NCBI RefSeq assembly: GCF_002335745.1
Contig: NZ_NIST01000001.1
Location: 4,626,619 to 4,664,259, forward strand
Source: Evansella halocellulosilytica
GTDB taxonomy: Bacteria > Bacillota > Bacilli > Bacillales > Salisediminibacteriaceae
Direction of reading: 5' to 3'
Length of the DNA: 37,641 nucleotides
Position 1 is the first letter of the stretch. The number at the start of each line of letters is the position of its first letter. Below, one piece after another: positions 1 through 7,551 of the stretch. Made by a program: the position numbers and the translations under genes. Under the pieces are notes generated by a model. That model ran no database searches. It saw only the letters and a list, made by a program, of their open reading frames with translations, and was not told the origin of the DNA.

Positions 1-2
1 AA

Positions 3-248
3 GTTCTCACAAGGCATGTATGGGAAGACAGTAAGGAAAAAGTGAGAGAGCATAGACTTTCCGCAACAGGGAAATTCCTCTATAAAAAAAGAAAAGAAAC
101 CATTGAGCGAAGCTTCGCGGATGCCAAACAGCTCCACGGGCTTCGCTACTGCCGGTTACGCAGCTTAAAGGGCGCATCAGAACAAGCGTTGATGACAGCG
201 GCAGCACAGAACATAAAAAAGATCGCAAACCACCTCTCAGCGAGCTAA
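3..248 (+). CDS. IS1182-like transposase, C-terminal end (5' part outside window)
   Basis: The reading frame is open from the left edge of the window to TAA at 246-248, so this is the tail of a longer gene. The tail carries [16 protein letters not shown] and [14 protein letters not shown], which I recognise as the C-terminal signature of IS1182-type DDE transposases; the E of IERSF should be the third catalytic acidic residue. It would catalyse cut-and-paste transposition of its own element. Whether the full gene is intact cannot be seen. An 11-bp stem overlaps the stop codon and a second 15-bp stem follows. The sequence after that abruptly matches a genomic dispersed repeat, so the element probably ends close to 345-354. 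It differs from the transposase at 16062-17426. Confidence 0.8.
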   Translation, partial: VLTRHVWEDSKEKVREHRLSATGKFLYKKRKETIERSFADAKQLHGLRYCRLRSLKGASEQALMTAAAQNIKKIANHLSAS

Positions 249-258
249 GAGGTGGTTT
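227..258 (+). terminator. Hairpin at the end of the IS1182-like transposase gene
   Basis: AAACCACCTCT (227-237) pairs perfectly with AGAGGTGGTTT (248-258) across a 10-nt loop that contains the stop codon. Only three T residues end the right arm, so it is a likely but not textbook terminator. Confidence 0.5.
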
Positions 259-309
259 CGGCCATTCTTCACCGTAGGGTGAGCAAATTCTTCTGACGAA
301 AATAATAAA

Positions 310-345
310 GAGAAACCCGCACTTCTCAAAAAGTGTGGGTTTCTC
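310..345. terminator. 15-bp stem downstream of the IS1182-like gene
   Basis: GAGAAACCCGCACTT (310-324) pairs with AAGTGTGGGTTTCTC (331-345) with one G-T pair. It lies at the presumed outer end of the insertion sequence and may also be part of its terminal structure. Confidence 0.5.
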
Positions 346-354
346 GACAATCTG

Positions 355-395
355 CATCAATCGAGAGATTGATATTTTATACTTTCTTAACCTTT
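355..395 (+). repeat. Dispersed repeat R1, right half only
   Basis: CATCAATCGAGAGATTGAT followed by ATTTTATACTTTCTTA matches the right half of the complete R1 element at 33946 onward and, inverted, the copy at 14034-14106. ATCAATC-GAGA-GATTGAT is a 7-bp hairpin with a GAGA loop. The left half (GGCGCC-TGAAGTCTAGAC) is missing and the IS1182-like end abuts instead, which suggests that the IS interrupts or truncated this copy. Confidence 0.65.
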
Positions 396-717
396 GAAAT
401 AAAAGAGAGCATACTTTCCATAAATATTTATCTCTCTAGTGTTATCTCACCTCACGTAAGGAAGTTTCTTCAGACAAATATGGCATAACATTCATTTTCC
501 CTTCTCTGCATTTTCTTTCATATGGTATAGTGATATTAAAAGAGTCTGTTCTAAAAAACTTAAGCTGGACCGAATTGCACAAAGGCAGTAAATCAACAAG
601 TCAGAACATGTACTCTGAATAAGTAGGAGTGGAGATATAGACGAACGAAGGGATACGCGGACTTTTTTGACCTACCTCTTCAACTCCTTTTTATTGATGG
701 ATGAAGGTGGAATGTGC
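396..717. other. Gap upstream of acuA
   Basis: There is no convincing gene here. In B. subtilis acsA sits divergently at this place; here the IS1182-like end lies on the far side. TATAGT at 526-531 could be a -10 box for acuABC, but no good -35 box is visible. I found no catabolite-responsive element matching TGWAANCGNTNWCA. Confidence 0.4.
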
Positions 718-1350
718 ATGAATCATAAAAAGAATTATCAATCATTACAAGTACCTTACAAGGATAAACGCTTTTTAGTTGAAGGTCCGATAAGTAAAGA
801 TATTTTAGCCGCGTGCCAATTTGATCAAGGCTTAGTCGCTTTTCGTCCACCCGAAAAACAAAAAGAAGCATTATTAAAAGTTGCAGAATTACCTGAAAGT
901 AGAATTATTGTAGCTAGAGAAGATGATAAAATTGTTGGTTACTCCATCTATTTATACCCTGATCCGATGGAAAGATGGTCTGAAGTTCAATTAGATAATT
1001 TGCTTGAGCTGGGGGCTATCGAGGTTTCCGCTAACTACCGTGGGTATAAGCTAGCTAAGCACTTATTAAAAGTTTCAATGATGGATAATGCAATGGAAGA
1101 CTATATTATCATTACTACTGAGTATTATTGGCATTGGGATTTAAAAGGAACTGGATTATCCATTTGGGAGTATCGTGATGTCATGGAAAAAGTGATGAAT
1201 TCTGGAGGTTTAGAATGGTATGCAACAGATGATCCGGAAATCTGTTCTCATCCTGCAAACTGTCTAATGGCCAGGATAGGAAAACGTGTCGGTCCTGAAG
1301 CTGTCCATGAATTTAACCGTGTTCGCTTTAAACATAAATACATGTTTTAA
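718..1350 (+). CDS. acuA: AcuA, GNAT protein N-acetyltransferase for acetyl-CoA synthetase
   Basis: AcuA of B. subtilis acetylates the active-site lysine of acetyl-CoA synthetase AcsA and so switches acetate activation off. Starting at ATG 718 gives 210 residues, the length I recall for B. subtilis AcuA. This start has AAGGTGG seven bases upstream, while the frame open from 667 lacks such a site. The GNAT core runs through RIIVAREDDKIVGYSIYL and the acetyl-CoA loop region VSANYRGYKLAKHLL. The C-terminal half (EYYWHWDLKGTGLSIWEYR) is typical of this family. acuB starts 75 bases downstream on the same strand, followed by acuC, the deacetylase that reverses the modification. The acsA target gene is not in view. 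Confidence 0.93.
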   Translation: MNHKKNYQSLQVPYKDKRFLVEGPISKDILAACQFDQGLVAFRPPEKQKEALLKVAELPESRIIVAREDDKIVGYSIYLYPDPMERWSEVQLDNLLELGAIEVSANYRGYKLAKHLLKVSMMDNAMEDYIIITTEYYWHWDLKGTGLSIWEYRDVMEKVMNSGGLEWYATDDPEICSHPANCLMARIGKRVGPEAVHEFNRVRFKHKYMF

Positions 1351-1424
1351 CATGATGGACGGTTCACTACTTTCTTATAGATGACAAAGTTTCTAAACTA
1401 TCCATTAAGGAAGGAGTTATCAAT

Positions 1425-2066
1425 ATGGTTATTGAAGAAATTATGAAGAAGACAGTTATTACGGCAAAAAAGGAAACTTCGATTCAATCAGCGGTAACGA
1501 TGATGCAAGAAAACCGAATTAGACACTTGCCGGTAATCAATGATGATTATGAAATAGTCGGCATCATTTCTGACCGTGATTTAAAAGAAGCCAGCCCGTC
1601 AAAGCTTCAAAAAAATAAAAATGACCTCGACGAATTGCCTATTAGTGAACTCATGATAAAAGATGTTTTGACAGCGCTTCCATCAGATTTTGTCGAGGAA
1701 GCTGCCAATACAATGATAGAACAGCAAATCAGTTGTCTTCCAGTTGAAGAAGACGGTAAACTAATTGGAATTATCACCGAAACTGATTTATTAAAAACAC
1801 TTGTTAAATTAACCGGTGCAAATCAGCCCACTTCGAGATTAGAAGTTGAAGTACCGAACACAAGCGGTATGCTTGGGGAAGTTGCGAACTTAATTAAATC
1901 ATACAATATTAACATCCAAAGTGTTCTTGTCTACCCTTCAAAAGATGAATATAAAAAAATCCTTGTCTTCAGATTACAAACGATGGATTTACGCATGCTG
2001 TCAAAAGCTTTAAGAAAAGAAGGCTATCATGTTATTTGGCCAATTGATATGGAGTTGAAATCATGA
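1425..2066 (+). CDS. acuB: AcuB, CBS-pair and ACT domain protein
   Basis: It has 213 residues. Two CBS motifs occupy about residues 1-60 (IMKKTVITAKKETSIQSAV, then VGIISDRDL) and 75-130 (MIKDVLTALPSDFVEEAA, then IGIITETDLL). An ACT-like domain follows from about residue 138 (RLEVEVPNTSGMLGEVANLI). CBS pairs usually bind adenine nucleotides and ACT domains small ligands, so a sensing role within the acu operon is likely, but its biochemical function is not established. The start follows GGAAGGAG. Its TGA stop overlaps the ATG of acuC by four bases, so the two are probably translationally coupled. Confidence 0.92.
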   Translation: MVIEEIMKKTVITAKKETSIQSAVTMMQENRIRHLPVINDDYEIVGIISDRDLKEASPSKLQKNKNDLDELPISELMIKDVLTALPSDFVEEAANTMIEQQISCLPVEEDGKLIGIITETDLLKTLVKLTGANQPTSRLEVEVPNTSGMLGEVANLIKSYNINIQSVLVYPSKDEYKKILVFRLQTMDLRMLSKALRKEGYHVIWPIDMELKS

Positions 2067-3238
2067 ATAATGAAGCAGTGTATATTTTTTCAGAAGAGCA
2101 ACTTTCATATAAATTCAATGACGATCACCCCTTTAATCAACAGCGGCTGAGCATAACAAACGATTTACTTAAAAAAACGAATGCCCTTCAAGACAAGATG
2201 ATTTTCCCGGCAAGGAAAGCAACAGATGAGGAACTATTGTTAATTCATGACCCTGAATATATACATGCAGTAAAAGAAGCTAGTAGTGGCACACACAGAT
2301 CTTCATTTGCAACAACCTATGGCATAGGGACAGAAGATACTCCTTCGTTTGCAAACATGCATGAAGCTGCCTCATGGCTTGTAGGAGGAACGTTAACAGC
2401 AGCGGATTTCGTATTTGAACACGGTTATAAGCATGCATTACATTTAGGTGGCGGACTCCACCACGGTTTTAGAGGCAAAGCATCAGGATTTTGTATTTAT
2501 AATGATAGTTCTATCGCTATTCAATATATTAGAAATAAGTATAAAGCGAGGGTATTATATATAGATACAGATGCTCACCACGGAGACGGTGTTCAATGGG
2601 CATTTTACGATGATCCTAACGTATGTACATTGTCGCTTCACGAAAGTGGACGTTTCTTATTTCCAGGAACAGGTCAAGCAAATGAAAGAGGCCACGGGGA
2701 AGGGCACGGTTATTCATTTAATATACCATTTGAAGCATTTACAGAAGATCAATCTTTTATCGATTCATATAAGGAGTCACTTAGAGCTGTCACAGAGTAT
2801 TTCCAGCCGGATGTCATACTGACTCAAAATGGTGCTGATGCTCATTACTTTGACCCCCTTACCCACCTTTGCTGCACAATGAATATCTATCATGAAATCC
2901 CAAAGCTTGCTCACGAACTTGCCCATGAGTATTGTGAAGGCAGATGGATTGCAGTCGGTGGCGGCGGATATGATATTTGGCGTGTAGTCCCGAGGGCATG
3001 GTCGCTCATTTGGCTCATTATGACTGGTCAATCAGACATTGCCAAAAAAACTGTACCTGATAAGTGGATTGAAAAGTGGCAACAACAAGCACCTGTAACA
3101 TTACCTACAACTTGGTATGATGACGAAAATATTTATCCGAATATTCCAAGAAAAGAGGAAATTACGAAAAAAAATAAACGGACTTTACAAAATGCATTAA
3201 AACCTATATACGACTTTCAAAATAAAATTCAATTATAA
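2063..3238 (+). CDS. acuC: AcuC, class I HDAC-like lysine deacetylase
   Basis: It has 391 residues, close to the B. subtilis protein. AcuC removes the acetyl group that AcuA places on acetyl-CoA synthetase and so reactivates acetate assimilation. The histone-deacetylase fold is clear: the catalytic histidine pair at about H133-H134 (GGGLHHGFRGKASGF), the zinc-binding segment DTDAHHGDGVQ with D170 and H172, a second zinc aspartate in QNGADAH, and the late GGGGYD motif with the transition-state tyrosine. Expression is probably coupled to acuB through the ATGA overlap. A strong hairpin with a T run follows at 3260-3304, ending the acuABC operon. Confidence 0.95.
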   Translation: MNNEAVYIFSEEQLSYKFNDDHPFNQQRLSITNDLLKKTNALQDKMIFPARKATDEELLLIHDPEYIHAVKEASSGTHRSSFATTYGIGTEDTPSFANMHEAASWLVGGTLTAADFVFEHGYKHALHLGGGLHHGFRGKASGFCIYNDSSIAIQYIRNKYKARVLYIDTDAHHGDGVQWAFYDDPNVCTLSLHESGRFLFPGTGQANERGHGEGHGYSFNIPFEAFTEDQSFIDSYKESLRAVTEYFQPDVILTQNGADAHYFDPLTHLCCTMNIYHEIPKLAHELAHEYCEGRWIAVGGGGYDIWRVVPRAWSLIWLIMTGQSDIAKKTVPDKWIEKWQQQAPVTLPTTWYDDENIYPNIPRKEEITKKNKRTLQNALKPIYDFQNKIQL

Positions 3239-3259
3239 ACTATAATGGTTTATCGTTAT

Positions 3260-3305
3260 AGAGTTTCTAGGACAAACGAATAGTGCCTAGAGACTCTTAT
3301 TTTTT
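3260..3305 (+). terminator. Terminator of acuABC
   Basis: AGAGTTTCTAGG (3260-3271) pairs with CCTAGAGACTCT (3286-3297) with one mismatch or bulge, followed by TATTTTTTT. Confidence 0.8.
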
Positions 3306-3375
3306 TGAGAAAGTATTCGTTAACGATATAAGACCGTCGAGAAATTTTACAAAACTGGATCGTATAAAAAGAATA

Positions 3376-4080
3376 CTAAAGACGTTTGATCATATTCCCG
3401 ACAATTTTTGCAGAAATGACAGCAGATGATTTCACGAAGCTTTCAAAGCTAGTAGGCGCTTCTCCATTTGCTTTATCCGATATTGAACGAATAATAACGT
3501 ATGGAATATCATTCGTATAAGCAACTTGAGCAACAGCTGCACCTTCCATTTCTACACAATCACCATTAAATAATTTTCTCAGCTGTTGAACCGTTTCTTT
3601 ATTTGATATAAATTGATCTCCACTTAGAATTTTCCCTTCCATAACCGTTCCTTCTTCTGCCAATACTTCTTTAGCACTTTGTAAAGCATTTTCTATTAAA
3701 GACTCATCTGCTAAAAAGTCAGATGGACCATCTGACATCGGAATCGTTCCTTGCGAGAATCCTAATGAACTAGCATCAATATCATGTTGTTGACTACTCG
3801 TTGAAATAACGACATCTCCAATTTCCAATTTTGGGTTCATCCCGCCAGCAACACCTGTAAATATGATTAACTCGACTTGAAAATGATCAATCATCATTTG
3901 ACTTGTTATTGCAGCATTTACCTTCCCTACACCACATTGGCCAATGACAACCTCAATCCCCTGCCATCTGCCTACAAGAAAATCACGATTACCAACCTTT
4001 TCAGTTTTCAAATTAGCCGTCTCTTCTTTAAAATATTGAATTTCTTCTTTCATCGCACCGATAATTCCAACTCTCATCAT
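3376..4080 (-). CDS. mtnN: 5'-methylthioadenosine/S-adenosylhomocysteine nucleosidase
   Basis: This enzyme hydrolyses methylthioadenosine and S-adenosylhomocysteine to adenine and the thioribose or ribosyl-homocysteine product. That serves methionine salvage, SAM by-product disposal and, where luxS is present, autoinducer-2 synthesis. Its 234 residues carry the family landmarks VGIIGAMKEE, TGVAGGMNPKLEIGDVVIS, VEMEGAAVAQVA (substrate glutamates) and RSISDKA (catalytic Asp). The start is either of two adjacent ATG codons at 4080 and 4077; TAGGTG lies closest to a usable distance for the second. It stands alone between acuC and motS. In B. subtilis, as I recall, these are neighbours and mtnN is elsewhere. 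Confidence 0.92.
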   Translation of the reverse strand: MMRVGIIGAMKEEIQYFKEETANLKTEKVGNRDFLVGRWQGIEVVIGQCGVGKVNAAITSQMMIDHFQVELIIFTGVAGGMNPKLEIGDVVISTSSQQHDIDASSLGFSQGTIPMSDGPSDFLADESLIENALQSAKEVLAEEGTVMEGKILSGDQFISNKETVQQLRKLFNGDCVEMEGAAVAQVAYTNDIPYVIIRSISDKANGEAPTSFESFVKSSAVISAKIVGNMIKRL

Positions 4081-4138
4081 GCACCTACTTTCTGTTGTTA
4101 AAACAACACTATTTTCTATGTATCCAAAAAGAGCTTTA

Positions 4139-4225
4139 CTACTTTGAGACTCCCACGGCTAAAGCCGCAACCCCTATACCTTACGGTGTAACAGGTGGAT
4201 TCTTGAATGACTAATCGTTCGTAGT
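4139..4225 (-). mobile_element. Relic of an IS200/IS605-family right end
   Basis: The segment reads GAGACTCCCACGGCTAAAGCCG, split here as GAGACTCCC plus ACGGCTAAAGCCG, then a second small hairpin (TACC-TTAC-GGTGTA), then ACAGGTGGATTCTTGA. From memory this is the conserved subterminal structure at the right end of IS200/IS605 (TnpB-type) elements, which also forms the 3' end of their guide RNA. No tnpA or tnpB lies nearby, so this is an orphan end or a small non-autonomous derivative. Confidence 0.55.
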
Positions 4226-4314
4226 CCTTTTCTCAAAGAATGTCATTAGGAATTTATTGTATTCTTGACTCGATAGACAGTTTATCCAGTAATGTAAATT
4301 ATATCATTTCCAGA

Positions 4315-4346
4315 CAAAAACAAATTCCGGAGGTATTTCCCCGGAA
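4315..4346 (-). terminator. Probable terminator of ccpA-motPS
   Basis: On the minus strand TTCCGG and CCGGAA form a 6-bp GC-rich stem 9-14 bases after the motS stop codon, followed by TTTGTTTTTGT. The spacing and T-rich tail fit a terminator. Confidence 0.6.
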
Positions 4347-4355
4347 ATAGTCAAT

Positions 4356-5129
4356 TTAGTATAGATCTTCTTCCTCATAAGATGGGTCAGAAATAACGAC
4401 AACTACCCGACGATTTTGCCGTAAATTGTCATCGGTCGTGTTAGGAGCTACTGGTCTCGTATCTCCGTAGCCGACTGACATAAATCGCTGTGGATCTAAC
4501 TCATGTTCAGCAATAAGGTGGCGAATGACACTGCTTGCTCTCGCACCCGAAAGCTCCCAGTTAGAAGGATACTGAACAGTATTAATCGGGCGACTGTCAG
4601 TATGCCCTTCAACCTTTACAAGGTTAGGGATTGTTTCTAATAATGTTCCTACTTTTTCTAAAAAAGGTTCAGCATCAGGGATAATATCAGCACTAGCCGT
4701 TTGAAATAACGTCTGTTCTTGTAGAACAAGCACAACCCCACGATCATCCCTTGTCGCAGTTATGAGTTCTGTCAATTCATTCGCTTCTAAGTACTCAATG
4801 ACTTCTGCTAGCAAATGGTCTAATTGTTCATCCAATTCTTCCTCTTCTAGTTCAAGGTGACTATCGTAAGGGTCAACGTCTTCTTCGAACGGATCATCCT
4901 TTACGTCACTGTCTTCTGCAGGGTTATCAAAAGGAATAAGTGACGGGTAAAATTCAAACATCGCTCTCTCTTGGAAAGATTCTGCAATCGCTCTGAATTT
5001 ATTCGCATCAACAACTGACATAGAAAATAGGAGAATAAAGAAAACGAGAATGAGTGTCATCATATCAGAAAAAGTAACCATCCATTTCGGAGCACCTTTG
5101 TCTGTTCGTTCTTGTCTCCTTTTATACAT
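4356..5129 (-). CDS. motS: MotS, MotB-type stator protein of the sodium-driven flagellar motor
   Basis: MotS pairs with MotP to form an ion-conducting stator that drives the flagellum with sodium ions. One membrane helix (about residues 17-40) contains the ion-binding aspartate D22 in TFSDMMTLILVFFILLF. Position 33, known from alkaliphile work to influence cation choice, is Leu. After an acidic linker (about residues 70-125) comes an OmpA-like peptidoglycan-binding domain with VEGHTDSRPI, NWELSGARA and NRRVVVVI. It has 257 residues. Its first eight bases overlap the end of motP, so the two are translated together. The highly acidic linker is typical of proteins facing a high-pH or salty outside, but that is inference. 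Confidence 0.92.
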   Translation of the reverse strand: MYKRRQERTDKGAPKWMVTFSDMMTLILVFFILLFSMSVVDANKFRAIAESFQERAMFEFYPSLIPFDNPAEDSDVKDDPFEEDVDPYDSHLELEEEELDEQLDHLLAEVIEYLEANELTELITATRDDRGVVLVLQEQTLFQTASADIIPDAEPFLEKVGTLLETIPNLVKVEGHTDSRPINTVQYPSNWELSGARASSVIRHLIAEHELDPQRFMSVGYGDTRPVAPNTTDDNLRQNRRVVVVISDPSYEEEDLY

Positions 5130-5937
5130 TGAAATTCTCCCCTGTCTCTTCTTCCACTTCCTCTTCTTTCAAATGATTAGGTAGGAAGGCACTTAATTTT
5201 TCCTCAAGTATCTTTGGATTTTGACCAGATTGAACACCAATTACACCTTCGACAATAATTTGTTTAATAAACACTTCTTCTTCAGTACTAATTGCTAATT
5301 TATTCGCCATTGGAATAAATACTAAATTAGCTAAGAGCGTTCCATAAAGTGTTGTCAACAAGGCTACAGCCATGTTTGGACCAAGTGTAGATGGGTCATT
5401 TAAGTTTTGAAGCATAAGAACAAGTCCGACGAGAGTCCCGATCATCCCCCAAGCTGGTGCATATTCACCTGCTTTTTCAATAATCGCCCTCCCTTTCCGG
5501 TGGCGCTCTTCCATTGCTGTAACCTCAGCCATCATGATATCTTTTATCGTATCTGGTTCGATTCCATCAACTGCTAAAAGAACTCCTTTTTCAATAAATG
5601 GGTCTTCCACATCTTCAATACCTGCTTCCAGTGCTAGTAAGCCTTCTCTGCGTGCTTTTGTTGATAATTCAACAAATGTTCCAATGAGCTCTTCTAATTT
5701 ATTGTCACGTGTTTGAAAAGCCTCTTTAAACACCTTTGGCAACAGTTTTAGTTCACGTATTGAAAAATTCACAAAAATAGCAGCTATGAGTCCCCCTAAA
5801 ACGATAAAAATTGATGTCCATTGAAAAAGAAATGCAATACTGCCCTCTCCTTCAATCGCATTCATGTAAACAGCTAATAACAAACTCGTCAGCCCGACAA
5901 AAATTCCAATTGGTGTAAGTAAATCTAGTTTCTTCAT
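5122..5937 (-). CDS. motP: MotP, MotA-type stator protein of the sodium-driven flagellar motor
   Basis: It has 271 residues from ATG 5937, which follows GGGAGAGG; the frame is open further upstream to 6015, but MKKLDLLTPIG is the family's usual N-terminus. Four membrane segments are visible: about residues 8-27, 33-55, and the pair beginning YAPAWGMIGTLVGLVLML and MAVALLTTLYGTLLANLVF. The conserved prolines in APAWGM and LGPNMA, and the charged cytoplasmic loop that contacts FliG, are present. It works as a complex with MotS, whose gene overlaps its 3' end. ccpA lies 147 bases upstream on the same strand, the same arrangement as in B. subtilis, where ccpA-motPS is described as a transcription unit. 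Confidence 0.93.
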   Translation of the reverse strand: MKKLDLLTPIGIFVGLTSLLLAVYMNAIEGEGSIAFLFQWTSIFIVLGGLIAAIFVNFSIRELKLLPKVFKEAFQTRDNKLEELIGTFVELSTKARREGLLALEAGIEDVEDPFIEKGVLLAVDGIEPDTIKDIMMAEVTAMEERHRKGRAIIEKAGEYAPAWGMIGTLVGLVLMLQNLNDPSTLGPNMAVALLTTLYGTLLANLVFIPMANKLAISTEEEVFIKQIIVEGVIGVQSGQNPKILEEKLSAFLPNHLKEEEVEEETGENFNV

Positions 5938-6084
5938 AATCCTCTCCCTAACCCGGCAAAAAGCGTTTAATCTAAACTGACCAAAAAATCTCTCTCTTTT
6001 TTCATAAGGATTCACTTCTTCACATGATCAATAAAACAACAATTCATGAGAAAAGATCCTTCCTTATTGGTCAGCCATCTTTAG

Positions 6085-7092
6085 TCATTCTTCTATTTTA
6101 GTCGATTGGCGATATTCAATTCGGTGAGGTAATAGAACAGCATGCTCCTCTACCTCTTCTTTATTCATTAGTTTCGTAAGTAAACGCATTGATACGGCAC
6201 CGATATCATACATTGGCTGTACAACAGACGTGAGAGTCGGGCGAACCATAGTCGCTAACCGAGTATTATCAAACCCAATGACTTCATAATCATCAGGAAC
6301 ACGATATCCCGCATCCTGTGCACCATGAATGACACCTAAAGCCATTTCGTCAGTCGATGCAAAAATCGCTGTTGGCTTGTCCCGTAGTGCAAGCAACTTC
6401 TCCATTGCTTCCAGGCCTGAATCGTATGTGTAATCTCCAATAGCAATATAATCATCATTCACTGAGATCTTGGCACTTTCTAATGCTCGCTTATAACCAG
6501 CAAACTTTTGATAACCATTGATCGGATCTTCTAACGTTCCAGATAGCATGGCAATTTTCTTATGTCCATCCTCAATTAATGATGTGACCGCATCAAATGA
6601 AGCTTGCTCATAATTAATATTTACTGATGGCAAGGTTTTGTTATCATCCATTGTTGCAGATAAAACGATCGGCACTGGGGACTTTTCAAACGCTTCTTTA
6701 TGTTCTTCTGTAATTTCTCCACCCATAAAGACGATACCGTCCACTTGTTTTTCTAATAATGTGTTTACTAAATGAATTTCTTTTTCTTTGTTTTGGTCAG
6801 AATTACATAAAATAATGTTGTATTTATACATTGTTGCAATGTCTTCAATCCCGCGTGCAAGCTCAGAAAAGAAAATACTTGAGATGTCAGGAATAATGAC
6901 ACCAACAGTTGTCGTCCGCTTACTAGCGAGACCTCTTGCTACAGCATTTGGTCTGTAACCTAACCGCTCAATTGCTTCCAAAACTCGTTTTCTTGTCGTT
7001 GGTTTTACATTCGGATTCCCATTAACGACTCGCGAAACAGTCGCCATCGACACCCCTGCTTCACGTGCTACATCATAAATCGTAATATTCAT
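6085..7092 (-). CDS. ccpA: CcpA, catabolite control protein A (LacI family)
   Basis: It is the master regulator of carbon catabolite control in Firmicutes, binding catabolite-responsive elements together with Ser46-phosphorylated HPr or Crh. Its 335 residues match the family. The helix-turn-helix and hinge are at residues 1-60 ([20 protein letters not shown], then [13 protein letters not shown]). The periplasmic-binding-protein-like core follows, from [20 protein letters not shown], with [19 protein letters not shown] and [13 protein letters not shown] late in it. The start follows GGAGGAG. It is upstream of motPS on the same strand. The acuABC operon nearby is a known CcpA target in B. subtilis, although no clear operator is visible here. 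Confidence 0.95.
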   Translation of the reverse strand: MNITIYDVAREAGVSMATVSRVVNGNPNVKPTTRKRVLEAIERLGYRPNAVARGLASKRTTTVGVIIPDISSIFFSELARGIEDIATMYKYNIILCNSDQNKEKEIHLVNTLLEKQVDGIVFMGGEITEEHKEAFEKSPVPIVLSATMDDNKTLPSVNINYEQASFDAVTSLIEDGHKKIAMLSGTLEDPINGYQKFAGYKRALESAKISVNDDYIAIGDYTYDSGLEAMEKLLALRDKPTAIFASTDEMALGVIHGAQDAGYRVPDDYEVIGFDNTRLATMVRPTLTSVVQPMYDIGAVSMRLLTKLMNKEEVEEHAVLLPHRIEYRQSTKIEE

Positions 7093-7509
7093 TGATCTAT
7101 TGCTCCTCCTTCATAAATTCAAAATATTGGCTTTCATACTTTCATAACGTAATGATATGATACGATACTTTAAGAAGGGGCGCAAATTCTTTAATTATAT
7201 CGACATGTAGATGAATTTTTTTGAGCCCCATGAAAAAATAATCGTTTTTTATCGAAAAAAGACCTAGTTTTTAGTTGAATATTCCCTTATCCTTTTTTAG
7301 AAGTGGAAGAGTTTATATAATTTCAATCTCTCGATTGTCTAGACTTCAGACGCCTTGCACTTTTCTACTTTCATAAAGCCTTCTTTTCTGAGTCGTTATG
7401 ATCATTCTTGTTAAGCCTTTTTAGTAAAGATGTTTCTTTTTATGATTTGTCATTTTACATTTCCTTATACCGCTATTCTCCTTTCTGATAAATACCTTTA
7501 ATGAAAAAT
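7093..7509. other. Gap between ccpA and aroA
   Basis: It contains the ccpA promoter region on the minus strand (AT-rich, no hexamer pair I would defend) and one copy of dispersed repeat R1 at 7311-7370. No gene is seen in either strand. Confidence 0.5.
7311..7370 (-). repeat. Dispersed repeat R1, short form
   Basis: Read on the minus strand it contains GAAAAGTGCAAGGCGTC, then TGAAGTCTAGAC, then AATCGAGAGATTG. Compared with 14034-14106 and 33107-33985 it is the uninterrupted form with three or four base changes. Confidence 0.75.
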
Positions 7510-7536
7510 GAGGATATTCCAAAGTGGAACATCCTC
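7510..7536 (-). terminator. Terminator of aroA
   Basis: GAGGATATTCC (7510-7520) and GGAACATCCTC (7526-7536) form an 11-bp stem with one mismatch, followed on the minus strand by ATTTTTCATT. It lies 16 bases after the aroA stop. Confidence 0.85.
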
Positions 7537-7551
7537 TCAAGATCATCTTCG

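Noticed and set aside
540-690. Riboswitch-like leader before acuA
   Set aside because: The stretch has no recognisable conserved core and no terminator-antiterminator pair; acuA of relatives is not known to be riboswitch-controlled.
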